A DNA stretch of 64,000 nt from Pseudomonadota bacterium (GTDB lineage Bacteria > Pseudomonadota > Gammaproteobacteria > Burkholderiales > Burkholderiaceae_D), in contig JAFAGG010000072.1 in NCBI GenBank assembly GCA_023422955.1, positions 12,385 through 76,384 of the forward strand, written 5' to 3'. Both the position numbers and the translations under genes were made by a program. Under the pieces are notes generated by a model that ran no database searches, was not told the DNA's origin, and was given only the letters and a program-made list of their open reading frames with translations. Shown here piece by piece: positions 27,001 through 35,887 of the stretch (position 1 is its first letter; each line of letters opens with the position of its first letter).

Positions 27001-27524
27001 CGCGCCTGATCGATCTGTCGCCGTCGCGCGACCCGAGAACCATGGCCGGCATCATCGCCGCGCTGCGCACGCAAATGACTCAGCGCGGCAAGATGATGAT
27101 CGCCACGCTGGATGACGGCAGCGGCACGGTGGATGTGACGGTGTACAGCGAACTGCTGGATCAGAACCGGGCCTTGTTCAAGGAAGACGAATTGCTGATC
27201 GTGCAGGGCAAGGTGTCGGAAGATCGCTTCACCGGCGGCTTGCGCATCACGGCCGAGCAGGTGATGGGCATTGCAACCGCGCGCGCGACTTATGCCAAGG
27301 CCTTGCGTCTGTCGATGAATGGCCAGGCCGATGCCAAAAAGCTGCGTGAATTGCTGGCGCCTTTCCAGCAGGCGCAAGCCTGCCCGGTCGTGGTCGAGTA
27401 CACGACGCAGGGCGCGCTCGGGGAATTCCAGTTGTCGGATGAATGGCGAGTACGCGCCGACGATGACTTGCGCGCCAGGCTGGCGGAATGGCTGACTGAA
27501 AAGAATGTGCGTATCGAGTATTGA
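24075..27524 (+). CDS. dnaE: DNA polymerase III alpha subunit
   Basis: DnaE is the replicative polymerase. The 1149-residue protein has the N-terminal PHP domain (FTHLRLHSEYSIVDGL), then the C-family polymerase core with GPGRGSGAGSLVAYAL and catalytic aspartates D403 and D405 in MPDFDIDF. The fingers, helix-hairpin-helix and an OB fold near 1000-1070 (MAGIIAALRTQMTQRG) follow. This is the DnaE1 type, of expected length. The start at 24075 has a purine-rich stretch (AGGGA) very close upstream. A divergent promoter serves trhO, and the dnaE promoter may be TTGGCA (24042) with TAAAAT (24063), though the spacing is short. Confidence 0.97.
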   Translation: MNSPQFTHLRLHSEYSIVDGLVRLDDAVKAASKDSQPALAITDLANLFGMVKFYKAARGKGIKPIVGCDVWISNDAERDKPSRLLLLVKNQQGYLQLCELLAKAWLTNQHRGRAEIRTEWLENGQASGLIALSGAHNGDVGQGIDNGNIDAAERCAQRWAAIFPGSFYIEIQRYGQPNMDNHVRRAVNLAARLQLPVVATHPIQFLTQEEYVAHEVRTCIAEGEILGNSRRVKRFNEQQGFKTQAEMAELFADMPNALRNAVEIAKRCNLQLELGKPKLPLFPTPDGISLDEFLVIQAKAGLEERLQKLYPDEAAREKERPRYEERLAFETGTIIKMGFPGYFLIVADFIQWAKNNGVPVGPGRGSGAGSLVAYALKITDLDPLKYNLLFERFLNPERVSMPDFDIDFCQEGRDRVIQYVKDRYGKEAVSQIATFGTMAAKGAVRDVGRVLDFSYMFCDGISKLIPFKPGKQVTIEDAIKEEPQLAERLENEEEVKQLLDLAQQVEGIARNIGMHAGGVLIAPGKLTDFCPLYTQGGDGGVVSQYDKDDVEAVGLVKFDFLGLTTLTILDLAVRYIKELDPAMADFDLDKIPLNDRASYELLTKAKTVAVFQLESRGMQGMLKEARPDRFEDIIALVALYRPGPMDLIPDFCRRKHGEKFDYPDPRTEPILSETYGIMVYQEQVMQMAQVIGNYTLGGADLLRRAMGKKKPEEMAEHRLLFRDGAAKNGLPEQKADEIFDLMEKFAGYGFNKSHAAAYALLSYQTAYLKAHHCAAFMAANFSLAMDDTDKIRILVEDALDVCGMKLLPPDINLSDYRFKPVGEPGKRAMQIRYGLGAIKGSGQSAIEAIIAARKSGGPFTDLFDFVKRVDKRQINRRTIESLIRAGAMDGFNTDRGILLASVNYAMECAEQAQASINQVSLFGGDDGDLEPPPEYVKVAPWSEKQRLTEEKAALGFYLSGHLFNAYAEEVRRFARTRLIDLSPSRDPRTMAGIIAALRTQMTQRGKMMIATLDDGSGTVDVTVYSELLDQNRALFKEDELLIVQGKVSEDRFTGGLRITAEQVMGIATARATYAKALRLSMNGQADAKKLRELLAPFQQAQACPVVVEYTTQGALGEFQLSDEWRVRADDDLRARLAEWLTEKNVRIEY

Positions 27525-27539
27525 GCTCGGCGCGGTTCT

Positions 27540-28418
27540 TTAAGGCGTTCGCCTGAAGGGCGAAACGTATTTTCTCAGGCCGGCTATGCGGCCCAGCAGG
27601 CGAGCCACATAACGCGGCTGCGGCAACAGCAGGCGCAACGGCAGGGCGGCCACGGCGAGCGCCATGGTTTTCCAGCGCAGCCTGGAAGCGGCGCTCTGCC
27701 CCACGTGCTTGTCGGTGAAAATCAGCTTGGACTGCACATGATGGTAGCCGCGGTAAAACTCCGCGCGCAGGCGGCGCGGGCCGCGTGTCGAGCCGCGTGA
27801 AAGGTGGATTACCCGGATATCGGGCATGATGATCATCGGCTTTTTCGCCATGAAGGCGCGCTGGCACAAGTCTTCATCTTCGTAATAGAGGAAGAAGGTT
27901 TCATCGAAAAAGCCGATGTCGCGCATGACTTCCATGTTGAACAACATCACGGCACCGCAGATGAATCCCACGCAGCAGGGGCCGGTCGCTGCCGGACCCT
28001 GCGAATCCCAATGCGAATAAGGCCAGCGGTAATTGACCTCGACCTCGCCTGCCTTGTTGGTAAGATGCGGCGCGATGATGGCCGCATCCGGAAAACGGGC
28101 GGCGGCGTCAAGGAGCTGGGAAAAAGCGGACGGCGTCGGCAGGCAGTCCGGATTCAGCAACAAGGCATAAGGCGTTTTTACCTCGCGCAGCGCCCGATTG
28201 TTGGCTGCCCCGAAACCGAGATTGCGGTCATTGCGGAAAATGCGGGCGTGCGGCAACTGGGCCGCCACGGTTTCGGCTGTGCCATCTTCACTGGCATTGT
28301 CCACCACCATCACGTGCCGCAGCGCAGATAAGGCAGGCGTCAGACCTTCAATGCAATGCGCACTGTTATAGGTCACCACGATCACGGTCAGTTGGTCTGG
28401 CAGGAAGGAGTCAAGCAT
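27540..28418 (-). CDS. Family 2 glycosyltransferase (rhamnosyltransferase-like)
   Basis: A GT2 enzyme of about 292 residues. The N-terminal strand VIVVTYNSAHCIEGL, the DNASEDGT motif, the NLGFGAANNRAL segment and LLLNPDCL (DxD-like metal site) identify the GT-A fold. FFLYYEDEDLCQRA contains the likely catalytic acidic residues. The ATG at 28418 was chosen because the glycosyltransferase domain begins a few residues later. An in-frame start at 28532 would add 38 unrelated residues. It converges with dnaE and diverges from the msbA-type gene. The acceptor sugar is unknown; cell-surface polysaccharide is likely. Confidence 0.88.
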   Translation of the reverse strand: MLDSFLPDQLTVIVVTYNSAHCIEGLTPALSALRHVMVVDNASEDGTAETVAAQLPHARIFRNDRNLGFGAANNRALREVKTPYALLLNPDCLPTPSAFSQLLDAAARFPDAAIIAPHLTNKAGEVEVNYRWPYSHWDSQGPAATGPCCVGFICGAVMLFNMEVMRDIGFFDETFFLYYEDEDLCQRAFMAKKPMIIMPDIRVIHLSRGSTRGPRRLRAEFYRGYHHVQSKLIFTDKHVGQSAASRLRWKTMALAVAALPLRLLLPQPRYVARLLGRIAGLRKYVSPFRRTP

Positions 28419-28635
28419 GGCAGGCAGGCCGCAGAAAACAAGCCGCCATGGTAACTGAAGTTGAGCCGGGCCGGGATGGGCGATTGATTTTGCCGTTTCG
28501 CCAAGGCGCGGACCAGGCGCCTGATGTGGCAAACAAAGCAGCGGCGTGCGCCGGCTTCAGTAGCCTGCGCGCCCGACGGCAAATAAGGGATAATGCAAAA
28601 TTTTGGGACCGAGACGTCCCCTGTCTGGACAATGG

Positions 28636-30393
28636 ATGGCACAGAAATCTGAACAATCGCGGACTCATCTGCGCCGGCTGGCGTATATGCTCAAACCCTA
28701 CAAAGGGCGGCTGACACTGGCGCTGCTTGCCATGATCGTCACGGCAGCGACCGAGCCGGCACTGGCGGCAATGATGAAGGTTTTGCTGGATACCGGCTTT
28801 GCGGCCGAGCCGGCTTTTCCGCTGTGGGCGGTGCCGGTATTCCTGATCGGTATTTTTACCGTCCGCGGCCTGTCCACCGTCATGACCAACTACATGATGA
28901 CCTGGGCATCGACCCGTCTGCTCAACAACTTGCGCCAGCAGATGTTCGATCGCCTGCTGGATGTGCCGCTCGGTTTTTATAACAAGACCTCGGTCGGTTC
29001 CGTGATCAACTCCATCATGTTCGAAGTGCAGCAGATCGTGGACATGGTGCGCGTGGTTTTTGTCACGATGATCAGGGATAGCCTGACGGTGATCGGTTTG
29101 CTGAGTTACCTGCTCTGGCTGAACTGGCGCCTGACCCTGATTACGCTGGTGCTGATTCCCCTGATCGCGTGGGTGATACGCGTGACCGGCAAGCGCCTGC
29201 GCCGGCTGAACCAGACCTACCTGGAAGTCAACGGCACCCTGACCCAGGTGCTGGAGGAAACCACGCGCGCGCATCAGGTCATCAAGATTTTCGGCGGGCA
29301 GGATTACGAGAGAAAGCGCTTTGCTGAGCGTAATGACAGTCTGCGCGGCTACATGATGCGGATGATTACCACCATGGCTGCTACTGCGCCGCTGACGCAA
29401 GTGATCATGGCATGCGCGATTTCCGCCATTATCGTGATTGCGCTGATTCAGGCGGGCCAGGGGCAGGCGACGGTCGGCGGATTCACTTCATTCGTGACTG
29501 CGATGCTGATGTTGCTGACGCCTCTGCGCCACCTGGCGGAACTGAACGGCCCGCTGCAGCGCGGCCTGGCGGCTGCGGATGCCGTGTTCCGCTTGATCGA
29601 TGCACCGCCCGAGCGGGTCGGCGGTCAGGTGCTGACGCAACGTGCGCACGGCAAGCTGGAGTTCGTCGAGGTGAATTTTTCCTATCCGGAGCAGGCTGCG
29701 TCCGCGCTGTCCGACATCAACCTGACGATCCAGCCGGGAGAAACCGTTGCCTTCGTCGGGATGTCCGGCAGCGGCAAGTCCACGCTGGTGAACCTGGTAT
29801 CCAACTTTTACTCGGCCAGCAGCGGCGAAATCCGCCTGGATGAAAAACCGATAGAGCAGATTGCCTTGACCAGCCTGCGTTCGCAAATGGCGATGGTGAG
29901 TCAGAATGTGGTGTTGTTCGACGACACCGTGGCGGCCAATATTGCTTACGGCGATCCGGTGCCGGATCGCGTCCGCATCGAAGCAGCAGCCGAGGCGGCT
30001 TATCTGACGGAGGTGATTGCGGAATTGCCGGAAGGGTTGGACACGCTGATCGGCGACAACGGCAACCGGCTATCGGGCGGACAGCGCCAGCGTCTTGCGA
30101 TTGCACGCGCGATATACAAGGATGCGCCCATCCTGATTCTGGATGAAGCGACCTCAGCTCTGGACAGCGAATCGGAGCGTGCCGTGCAGGCAGCACTGGA
30201 CGGATTGATGCAAGGACGAACGACCCTGGTCATCGCTCACCGGCTGTCGACGATTGAGCGCGCTGATCGCATCGTGGTGCTGGCGTCCGGCCGTGTCGCG
30301 GAAACGGGAACACATGCGGAACTGCTGAGGAAGGGCGGCGTTTATGCCCATCTGCATGAGCTGCAGTTCACGAAGGAGCAGGATCACTCCTGA
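28636..30393 (+). CDS. msbA: Lipid A/phospholipid exporter MsbA-type ABC transporter
   Basis: A half-size ABC exporter of 585 residues with six transmembrane helices and a C-terminal ATPase. The coupling region GFYNKTSVGSVINSIMFEV, Walker A GMSGSGKST, signature LSGGQRQRLAIARA, Walker B ILILDEATSALD and the switch IAHRLSTIE are intact. Length and topology match MsbA, which flips lipid A-core across the inner membrane as a homodimer. The ATG at 28636 is favoured over a TTG at 28603. The stop overlaps the end of the convergent peptidase gene by 10 bp. Confidence 0.88.
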   Translation: MAQKSEQSRTHLRRLAYMLKPYKGRLTLALLAMIVTAATEPALAAMMKVLLDTGFAAEPAFPLWAVPVFLIGIFTVRGLSTVMTNYMMTWASTRLLNNLRQQMFDRLLDVPLGFYNKTSVGSVINSIMFEVQQIVDMVRVVFVTMIRDSLTVIGLLSYLLWLNWRLTLITLVLIPLIAWVIRVTGKRLRRLNQTYLEVNGTLTQVLEETTRAHQVIKIFGGQDYERKRFAERNDSLRGYMMRMITTMAATAPLTQVIMACAISAIIVIALIQAGQGQATVGGFTSFVTAMLMLLTPLRHLAELNGPLQRGLAAADAVFRLIDAPPERVGGQVLTQRAHGKLEFVEVNFSYPEQAASALSDINLTIQPGETVAFVGMSGSGKSTLVNLVSNFYSASSGEIRLDEKPIEQIALTSLRSQMAMVSQNVVLFDDTVAANIAYGDPVPDRVRIEAAAEAAYLTEVIAELPEGLDTLIGDNGNRLSGGQRQRLAIARAIYKDAPILILDEATSALDSESERAVQAALDGLMQGRTTLVIAHRLSTIERADRIVVLASGRVAETGTHAELLRKGGVYAHLHELQFTKEQDHS

Positions 30394-31640
30394 GTCCTGG
30401 TCTGCGGCTCGTCTTCAGTTCTGCCTGCACCGTTCTCGCCGTTGCTGGTGCGCTCCATGACTTCGCCCGCATCGGGCAGCGTGGTTTCCTGTCGCGTCAG
30501 CTGTTCCGTGTCGAGCTGATGTGAAAAGATTTCGACTGAATCATGTACGCGTTCCCGGTCCTTGGGTACCGAAGGACCCGACTGTATGTAGCAGGTGATC
30601 AGCTCTGCCAGGTGGATCAGCGCAGCAAGATGCGTGCGTTCATAGCCGTGTGAGGCATCGGTACCGAAACATAAGAGGGCCGTACGCACATCTTCGCCCG
30701 CCTTGACTGCCGCGCCGGCATCGGAATGGTAGTAGCGGAACACATCGCGATGCACCGGGATATCCTGCGCCTTTGCCAGCGCCACCAGGCGGCGGACCAG
30801 ATGGTAGTCATGCGGCCCGGCAGAATCCATGAAGGGAATGGTCACGCCTTGTTCGCTTGCGCCCTGGCCGACCGCGATGGGACCGATATCGATGCCTATC
30901 ACTTCGCTCACATCATCCATGGGTACGCCGGCCGCGCCGGACCCCACTTCTTCCGTCAGCGTAAACACGGCATAGCAATTCATCGGCACCGGTACACGGT
31001 TATCCATAACCGCCTTCAATGCGGCCAGCACGGCCGCTACGCCCGCCTTGTCATCCAAGAAGCGCGAGGCGATATAACCGCTGTCGGTGATTTCGGTATT
31101 CGGGTCGAAGGCGAGGTAATCGCCGATCTGTATGCCCAGCGCCAGCGCATCGGCTGCATTGTGTATGCATTCATCGATACGCACTTCCAGCTGATTCCAG
31201 CCTATCGGTTGCGTATCGATGGCATCGTTGTAGACATGGCCTGACGCCATCAGCGGCAGCACCGTGCCGCGATAACTGCCGTTGTCGGTAAAGAGCGTCA
31301 CGCGTCCGCCTTCGGCCCAGCGCGCCGACCAGGTGCCCACCGGCATCAGCGACAGGCGACCATCAGCCTTAATTTCCCTGACCATCGCGCCCAGCGTATC
31401 GAGATGCGCGACGAGGGCGCAAGCCGGCGCCCACTGGCGGCGCTCTGGCATATTGCGCTCCAGCGTCGCGCGTATGGTGCCGCGCCGCGTCAGTTCGTAG
31501 GGAATCCCCATCATATCGAGCTGCTTGCCGGTGTAATGCACGATTTCGTCAGTCAGACCGCTGGGGCTGGGAATGGCCAGCAACTCCAGCAGAGCGGTTT
31601 TCAGATAATCGACATCGATGGCAAGTTTTTTCATCGGCAT
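30384..31640 (-). CDS. M42/M20-family peptidase of the NAGGN osmolyte cluster
   Basis: A 418-residue zinc peptidase, starting MPMKKLAIDVDYLKTALLEL. Metal ligands are visible in ALVAHLDTLGAMV, SRFLDDKAGVAA and LTEEVGSGAAG. It matches the osmoprotectant NAGGN system M42 family peptidase that always accompanies the NAGGN synthetase and amidotransferase. Its start codon directly abuts the stop of the synthetase gene (TGA-ATG), so translation is coupled. It may cleave or recycle the dipeptide or its precursors; its actual role is not established. The polar C-terminal 40 residues look disordered. Confidence 0.88.
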   Translation of the reverse strand: MPMKKLAIDVDYLKTALLELLAIPSPSGLTDEIVHYTGKQLDMMGIPYELTRRGTIRATLERNMPERRQWAPACALVAHLDTLGAMVREIKADGRLSLMPVGTWSARWAEGGRVTLFTDNGSYRGTVLPLMASGHVYNDAIDTQPIGWNQLEVRIDECIHNAADALALGIQIGDYLAFDPNTEITDSGYIASRFLDDKAGVAAVLAALKAVMDNRVPVPMNCYAVFTLTEEVGSGAAGVPMDDVSEVIGIDIGPIAVGQGASEQGVTIPFMDSAGPHDYHLVRRLVALAKAQDIPVHRDVFRYYHSDAGAAVKAGEDVRTALLCFGTDASHGYERTHLAALIHLAELITCYIQSGPSVPKDRERVHDSVEIFSHQLDTEQLTRQETTLPDAGEVMERTSNGENGAGRTEDEPQTRTQE

Positions 31641-33389
31641 TCAGGTCGTGGGCTTGGTGAAGGGGAACAGCAGATCGATGAAGCGCTGTGCGGTTGGTTG
31701 CGGTTCATGATTCGCCAGGCCCGGTCGCTCGTTCGCTTCGATGATGACGAACTGGTCGGAATCCGGCGAGGGCACCAGAAAGTCCAGCCCCGTTACCGGA
31801 ATGCGCAAGGCGCGTGCCGCAGCTTCTGCCGTATCACGCAAGGCCGGGCTCAATTCTGCTGTGACATCGTGTATGGTGCCGCCGGTATGCAAGTTGGCGG
31901 TCTTGCGCACATTGATGGACTTGCCTTCTTCCAGCACGGTGTCGTAAGCCAGGCCCTGGCCCGCAAGGCAGCGCTCGGTTTCCGCATCCAGCGGTATTTT
32001 GCTCTCGCCACCGGTGGCTGCGGCGCGGCGCGCACTCTGGCGCTCTATCAGTTCCACAATGGTGGATTTCCCGTCGCCGACAACATGCGCCGGACGACGG
32101 ATGGCTGCCGCTACTACCTTGTAGCCGATGACGATGACGCGCAAGTCCTGGCCCTCGCACATCTCTTCCAGAATCACATGTCCGCCTTCCTGGGTGGCGC
32201 GCTCGATCGCAGTATGCAAATCTTCTTCAGTGCGGATATCGACGCTGATGCCCTTGCCCTGCTCACCCATCGCCGGCTTGACCACCACCGCGCCGCATTC
32301 ATGCAGGAAGCGTATCGCTTCATCGGGATCACCGACCGTCATTTGCCGCGGCACCGGCAAACCTACCGAGGCCAGCCGGCGCGAAGTCAGTACCTTGTCC
32401 TGGCACCAGGTCATCGCCACGCCGCCGGTGAGTTCAGTCAGCGATTCACGGCAGGCGATTTCATAGCCGCAGTGGCGCAGCTTGAAAATGCCTGCTTTCA
32501 CATCCAAAATTTCCACGCTGATGCCGCGCCGCCGCGCTTCGTCGACGATCAGCTTCGCGTAAGGATTCAGGCCTTCATATTCATTGCTGCCGACGAACAA
32601 GCGTTCATTGATCGCATTCTTGTGCTTGACCACGAAGCCCGGCACCTGCTCGAAACCAAGCTTGCGATAGAGGTTTATTGCATGTTCATTGTCATGTAAT
32701 ACCGACAGGTCCAGAAAGCGGCGATCGCATTCGGTGAAATGGGCGATCACATAATTGACCAGCGATTGTCCCACGCCATACAGATTGGTTTGTGGATCGA
32801 CCGCCAGGCACCACAGGCTGGTGCCGCCTTCCGGATCGCCGAAGGCCAATACATGATCGACACCCAGAACAGAGCCGATCACGTCGCCGGTGCGCTCGTC
32901 TTCCGCGATGAAATACGTCAGCGCCTCGGAATGCCGTTGTTGCCAGACTATCTGCGGATCGACCGGGACCATGCCGCGCATGCTGTAAAGCCGGTTCATG
33001 GCGGCGATATCAGCGCGGGTCGACAGGCGGCGTATCGACACGCCGGCAACCGGCGCGTCGGGCTGGGAGTCGCTGTCCAGCTCGCGCCGGAAAATGAGCG
33101 AAGGATCGAGAAAGAGAGTGGATGGCGCTTCGGCCAGCACCAGTTGCGGTGCATCGACGTAGATTGCCACATCCCTGCGGCCGCTTGCTTCGTTCTGCAA
33201 ATCTGCGGCCAGGTTTTTGGGCGAATCGAACGAAGGGGCATATAACAAACGCCCCCAGCCGCATTCGAGAGCAGCATTGAACCGACGCTGAACTTCTATG
33301 GCATCGTTGCGCTCTTCCCGCGCACCGACCGGCGGGAAGCGGGAGGAGCTGTGGCTTTCAGCAGAGGGGGCGGCGGAACGTGTCATCAT
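31641..33389 (-). CDS. ngg: N-acetylglutaminylglutamine synthetase (GNAT + ATP-grasp)
   Basis: This 582-residue fusion makes the backbone of N-acetylglutaminylglutamine amide. A GNAT acetyltransferase domain (residues about 110-270, with GGTSLWCLAVDPQTNLYGVG and ERLFVGSNEYEG after it) supplies the acetyl group. An ATP-grasp ligase (about 290-580, with VVVKPAMGEQGKGISV and IIEANERPGL), similar to the cyanophycin synthetase and glutathione ligase types, joins the glutamines. An AGGAG ribosome site lies 7 bases before the ATG. It is the middle gene of the cluster, 89 bp after the amidotransferase gene. Confidence 0.92.
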   Translation of the reverse strand: MMTRSAAPSAESHSSSRFPPVGAREERNDAIEVQRRFNAALECGWGRLLYAPSFDSPKNLAADLQNEASGRRDVAIYVDAPQLVLAEAPSTLFLDPSLIFRRELDSDSQPDAPVAGVSIRRLSTRADIAAMNRLYSMRGMVPVDPQIVWQQRHSEALTYFIAEDERTGDVIGSVLGVDHVLAFGDPEGGTSLWCLAVDPQTNLYGVGQSLVNYVIAHFTECDRRFLDLSVLHDNEHAINLYRKLGFEQVPGFVVKHKNAINERLFVGSNEYEGLNPYAKLIVDEARRRGISVEILDVKAGIFKLRHCGYEIACRESLTELTGGVAMTWCQDKVLTSRRLASVGLPVPRQMTVGDPDEAIRFLHECGAVVVKPAMGEQGKGISVDIRTEEDLHTAIERATQEGGHVILEEMCEGQDLRVIVIGYKVVAAAIRRPAHVVGDGKSTIVELIERQSARRAAATGGESKIPLDAETERCLAGQGLAYDTVLEEGKSINVRKTANLHTGGTIHDVTAELSPALRDTAEAAARALRIPVTGLDFLVPSPDSDQFVIIEANERPGLANHEPQPTAQRFIDLLFPFTKPTT

Positions 33390-33478
33390 CTAGGTCTCCT
33401 GTCGCGCCGATTGTCCGGTGAACAAACGGTCCAAAACGGTCCATGGTGAGGGTAGCGAAATCATTGCGGCTCCCGGCT

Positions 33479-35260
33479 TCACAAACCATGCTGCTGCAGC
33501 CATCCCTCCAGCAAGGCGATCTGCCATAAGGTGGAACCGCGCAAAGGCGTGATGTGCCGGTCCGGCTCCTGCAGCATCTGTTCCACTTTCTTTCGGTTGA
33601 ACAGGCCGCGCGAGCGGGCGGCATCGCTATACAGTGCGCCGCGTACATACTCCAGGAAGTCGCCGCGCAGATATTTCAGCGCCGGGACCGGGAAATAGCC
33701 TTTCGGCCGGTCAATCACTTCCGCAGGAATGATCTTGCGCGCAGCTTCCTTCAACACATACTTGCCGCCCTGCGCGATCTTGTGTCGCGCCGGAATGCGC
33801 GCCGCCAGCTCAACCAGTTCATGGTCCAGGAAAGGCACGCGTGCTTCCAGGCCGAAGGCCATGGTCATGTTGTCGACACGCTTGACCGGATCATCGACCA
33901 GCATCACCGTGGTATCCAGGCGCAATGCCTTGTCGATAACGCTATTTGCGCCGGCTTGCGCGAAATGCTGCTCGACGAAGCGCGTGCTGTAATCCTCTTC
34001 CACCCAACCGGGTTCAAGCAGGGATTGCAGTTCGCGATGGCTGCGGTCGAAGAACACTTCGCGGTAAGCATTAATGCCCTGGGCAGGGTCTTGTATCTTG
34101 GCTAGCGGGGGATACCAGTGATAGCCGCCGAATACCTCGTCCGCACCCTGGCCGCTCTGCACCACGCGGCTATGTTGCGATACTGCTTGCGACAGCATAT
34201 AGAAGGCGACCGCATCATGGCTTACCATGGGTTCCGCCATGGCCGCGACGGCTTCCGGTAGCGCTTTGAGCAGATCGCCCGAGGCGATGGGCAGCTTTTC
34301 ATGCACGGTGCCGTAATGGCGGGAGATGAAATCGGAATACTTGAATTCGTCGCCGGCCTCGGCATCGATGGCTTCGAAGCCTATGGAATAGGTGCGTAAG
34401 TCGCGCGTGCCCGCTTCCGCCAGCAAGCCGGTAATCAGGCTGGAATCCAGGCCGCCCGACAGCAGCACGCCGACCGGAACATCGGCAACCAGGCGCCGCT
34501 GCACGGAAGCACGCAATGTGTACAGCACTTCCTCCTGCCAGTCTTCGAAACTGCGATTTTCATCTTCCGCGCTACGGTTGAAAGAAAGCTGCCACCAGGT
34601 CTTGCTGTCGCACCGGCCATCGGGCTGCACCGTCATCAGCGTGCCGGGCGCCAGCTTCTTTATGCCACGCAGGATGGTATGCGGCGCCGGTACCACGGCG
34701 TGAAAGCTCAGGTAATGATGCAATGCTTCCGGATCGATGGAGGTGTCCACTTCCTTTACTTCAAGCAAGGCCGGCAGCGCCGACGCGAAATACATCGCAT
34801 CCTTGGTCCGCGCATAGTAAAGCGGCTTGATGCCCAGCCGGTCGCGGGCCAGATAGGTAACGCCCGAGTCGCGTTCCCATAGTGCAAAGGCGAACATGCC
34901 GTAAAAACGGTCCAGCGCTTTCTCGCCCCAGGCATGCCATGCCTTGATGATGACTTCCGTGTCGCCGACCGACGCAAACTGATAACCCATGCCCGACAAT
35001 TCTTTGCGCAGTTCGTGATGGTTGTATATCGCACCATTGAACACGATGCCCATGCCCAGTGCATTGTCGATGTAAGGCTGATGAGCGCGATGGCTGAGAT
35101 CCATGATGCTCAGACGCCTGTGCCCGAAACAGCGCGTTCCCAGGCTGAACAGGCCTTGGCCGTTGGGGCCGCGTCTTGCCTGCATGGCCGTCATATTGAT
35201 GACGGTTTGTACATTGGAAAATTGATTGTCGAATCGAAGCTCGCCCGCTATACCGCACAT
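33479..35260 (-). CDS. asnO: N-acetylglutaminylglutamine amidotransferase (asparagine synthetase family)
   Basis: A 593-residue class II glutamine amidotransferase that amidates the dipeptide to N-acetylglutaminylglutamine amide, a compatible solute accumulated under osmotic stress. The N-terminal nucleophile cysteine is in MCGIAGELRF. The synthetase half has the PP-loop LLSGGLDSSLITGL near residue 265. It is the first gene of the leftward NAGGN operon, with the synthetase and the M42 peptidase downstream, the same order as in pseudomonads. It resembles asparagine synthetase B, but the neighbours fix the assignment. Confidence 0.92.
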   Translation of the reverse strand: MCGIAGELRFDNQFSNVQTVINMTAMQARRGPNGQGLFSLGTRCFGHRRLSIMDLSHRAHQPYIDNALGMGIVFNGAIYNHHELRKELSGMGYQFASVGDTEVIIKAWHAWGEKALDRFYGMFAFALWERDSGVTYLARDRLGIKPLYYARTKDAMYFASALPALLEVKEVDTSIDPEALHHYLSFHAVVPAPHTILRGIKKLAPGTLMTVQPDGRCDSKTWWQLSFNRSAEDENRSFEDWQEEVLYTLRASVQRRLVADVPVGVLLSGGLDSSLITGLLAEAGTRDLRTYSIGFEAIDAEAGDEFKYSDFISRHYGTVHEKLPIASGDLLKALPEAVAAMAEPMVSHDAVAFYMLSQAVSQHSRVVQSGQGADEVFGGYHWYPPLAKIQDPAQGINAYREVFFDRSHRELQSLLEPGWVEEDYSTRFVEQHFAQAGANSVIDKALRLDTTVMLVDDPVKRVDNMTMAFGLEARVPFLDHELVELAARIPARHKIAQGGKYVLKEAARKIIPAEVIDRPKGYFPVPALKYLRGDFLEYVRGALYSDAARSRGLFNRKKVEQMLQEPDRHITPLRGSTLWQIALLEGWLQQHGL

Positions 35261-35887
35261 AGATTATTTGCAACCGAAATAGAGAAAGGAAATGAGGCCC
35301 TGCTGTTGTCGATCGCCTTCTTCAGTGAGACGCCGTTTATTTATTAAATTGGTAGATAAGTAAGCAAGCTGATCGTTCCCGTATCCTGTTCATTCTTTAT
35401 GGAGTTCGAATAAAAGATGCAGAAATTCGTGTTGCACAAAAGTTATGCGAGAGCGGGCCGTGACAGGAGGGCAGCGAGGAGGAGATTGCGCTAGGGAAAA
35501 AGCAAGCGAGGGGCAATGAAAACAAGATGCGTCGGAGTGAAGTCGGTGCTTTCTACGGCGAGACCGGATGTACGACGCGGCAGGGTAGCAAAGGGCAGGA
35601 GCCGCTCAGGAGATGATCAGTGCTGTATATCTGTGCTGTATCATTGGCGGCGCCTCGAATGAGACGCGTTGACATACCCTCCAGGCAGGCGCTTGCCTGA
35701 GTGTTGCCGTGTCAAACTTCACTTGACTTGAAAAGGTGGCCGGTATTTACTACCCGAGTTTTTGGCAGGCAATGTTCCGCTGCGGGCCTGGTTTTTTGCC
35801 CTTGCATGTCCCGTCGTGGTCATCCTGGTTCGGCGCCGAACTTCTGCCGGTGCCGGCAAGCGCGCCATTCATGCTGAATTCCGAATA
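35261..35887. other. Intergenic region between the NAGGN operon and the membrane-protein trio
   Basis: About 627 bases without a supportable gene. It should hold the asnO promoter (minus) and the promoter of the rightward trio, but neither is clear. A short direct repeat GTGCTGTAT occurs twice at about 35621-35642. A small hairpin CAGGCA/TGCCTG lies near 35682-35699. A TTGACA at 35669 has no matching -10. Confidence 0.45.
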
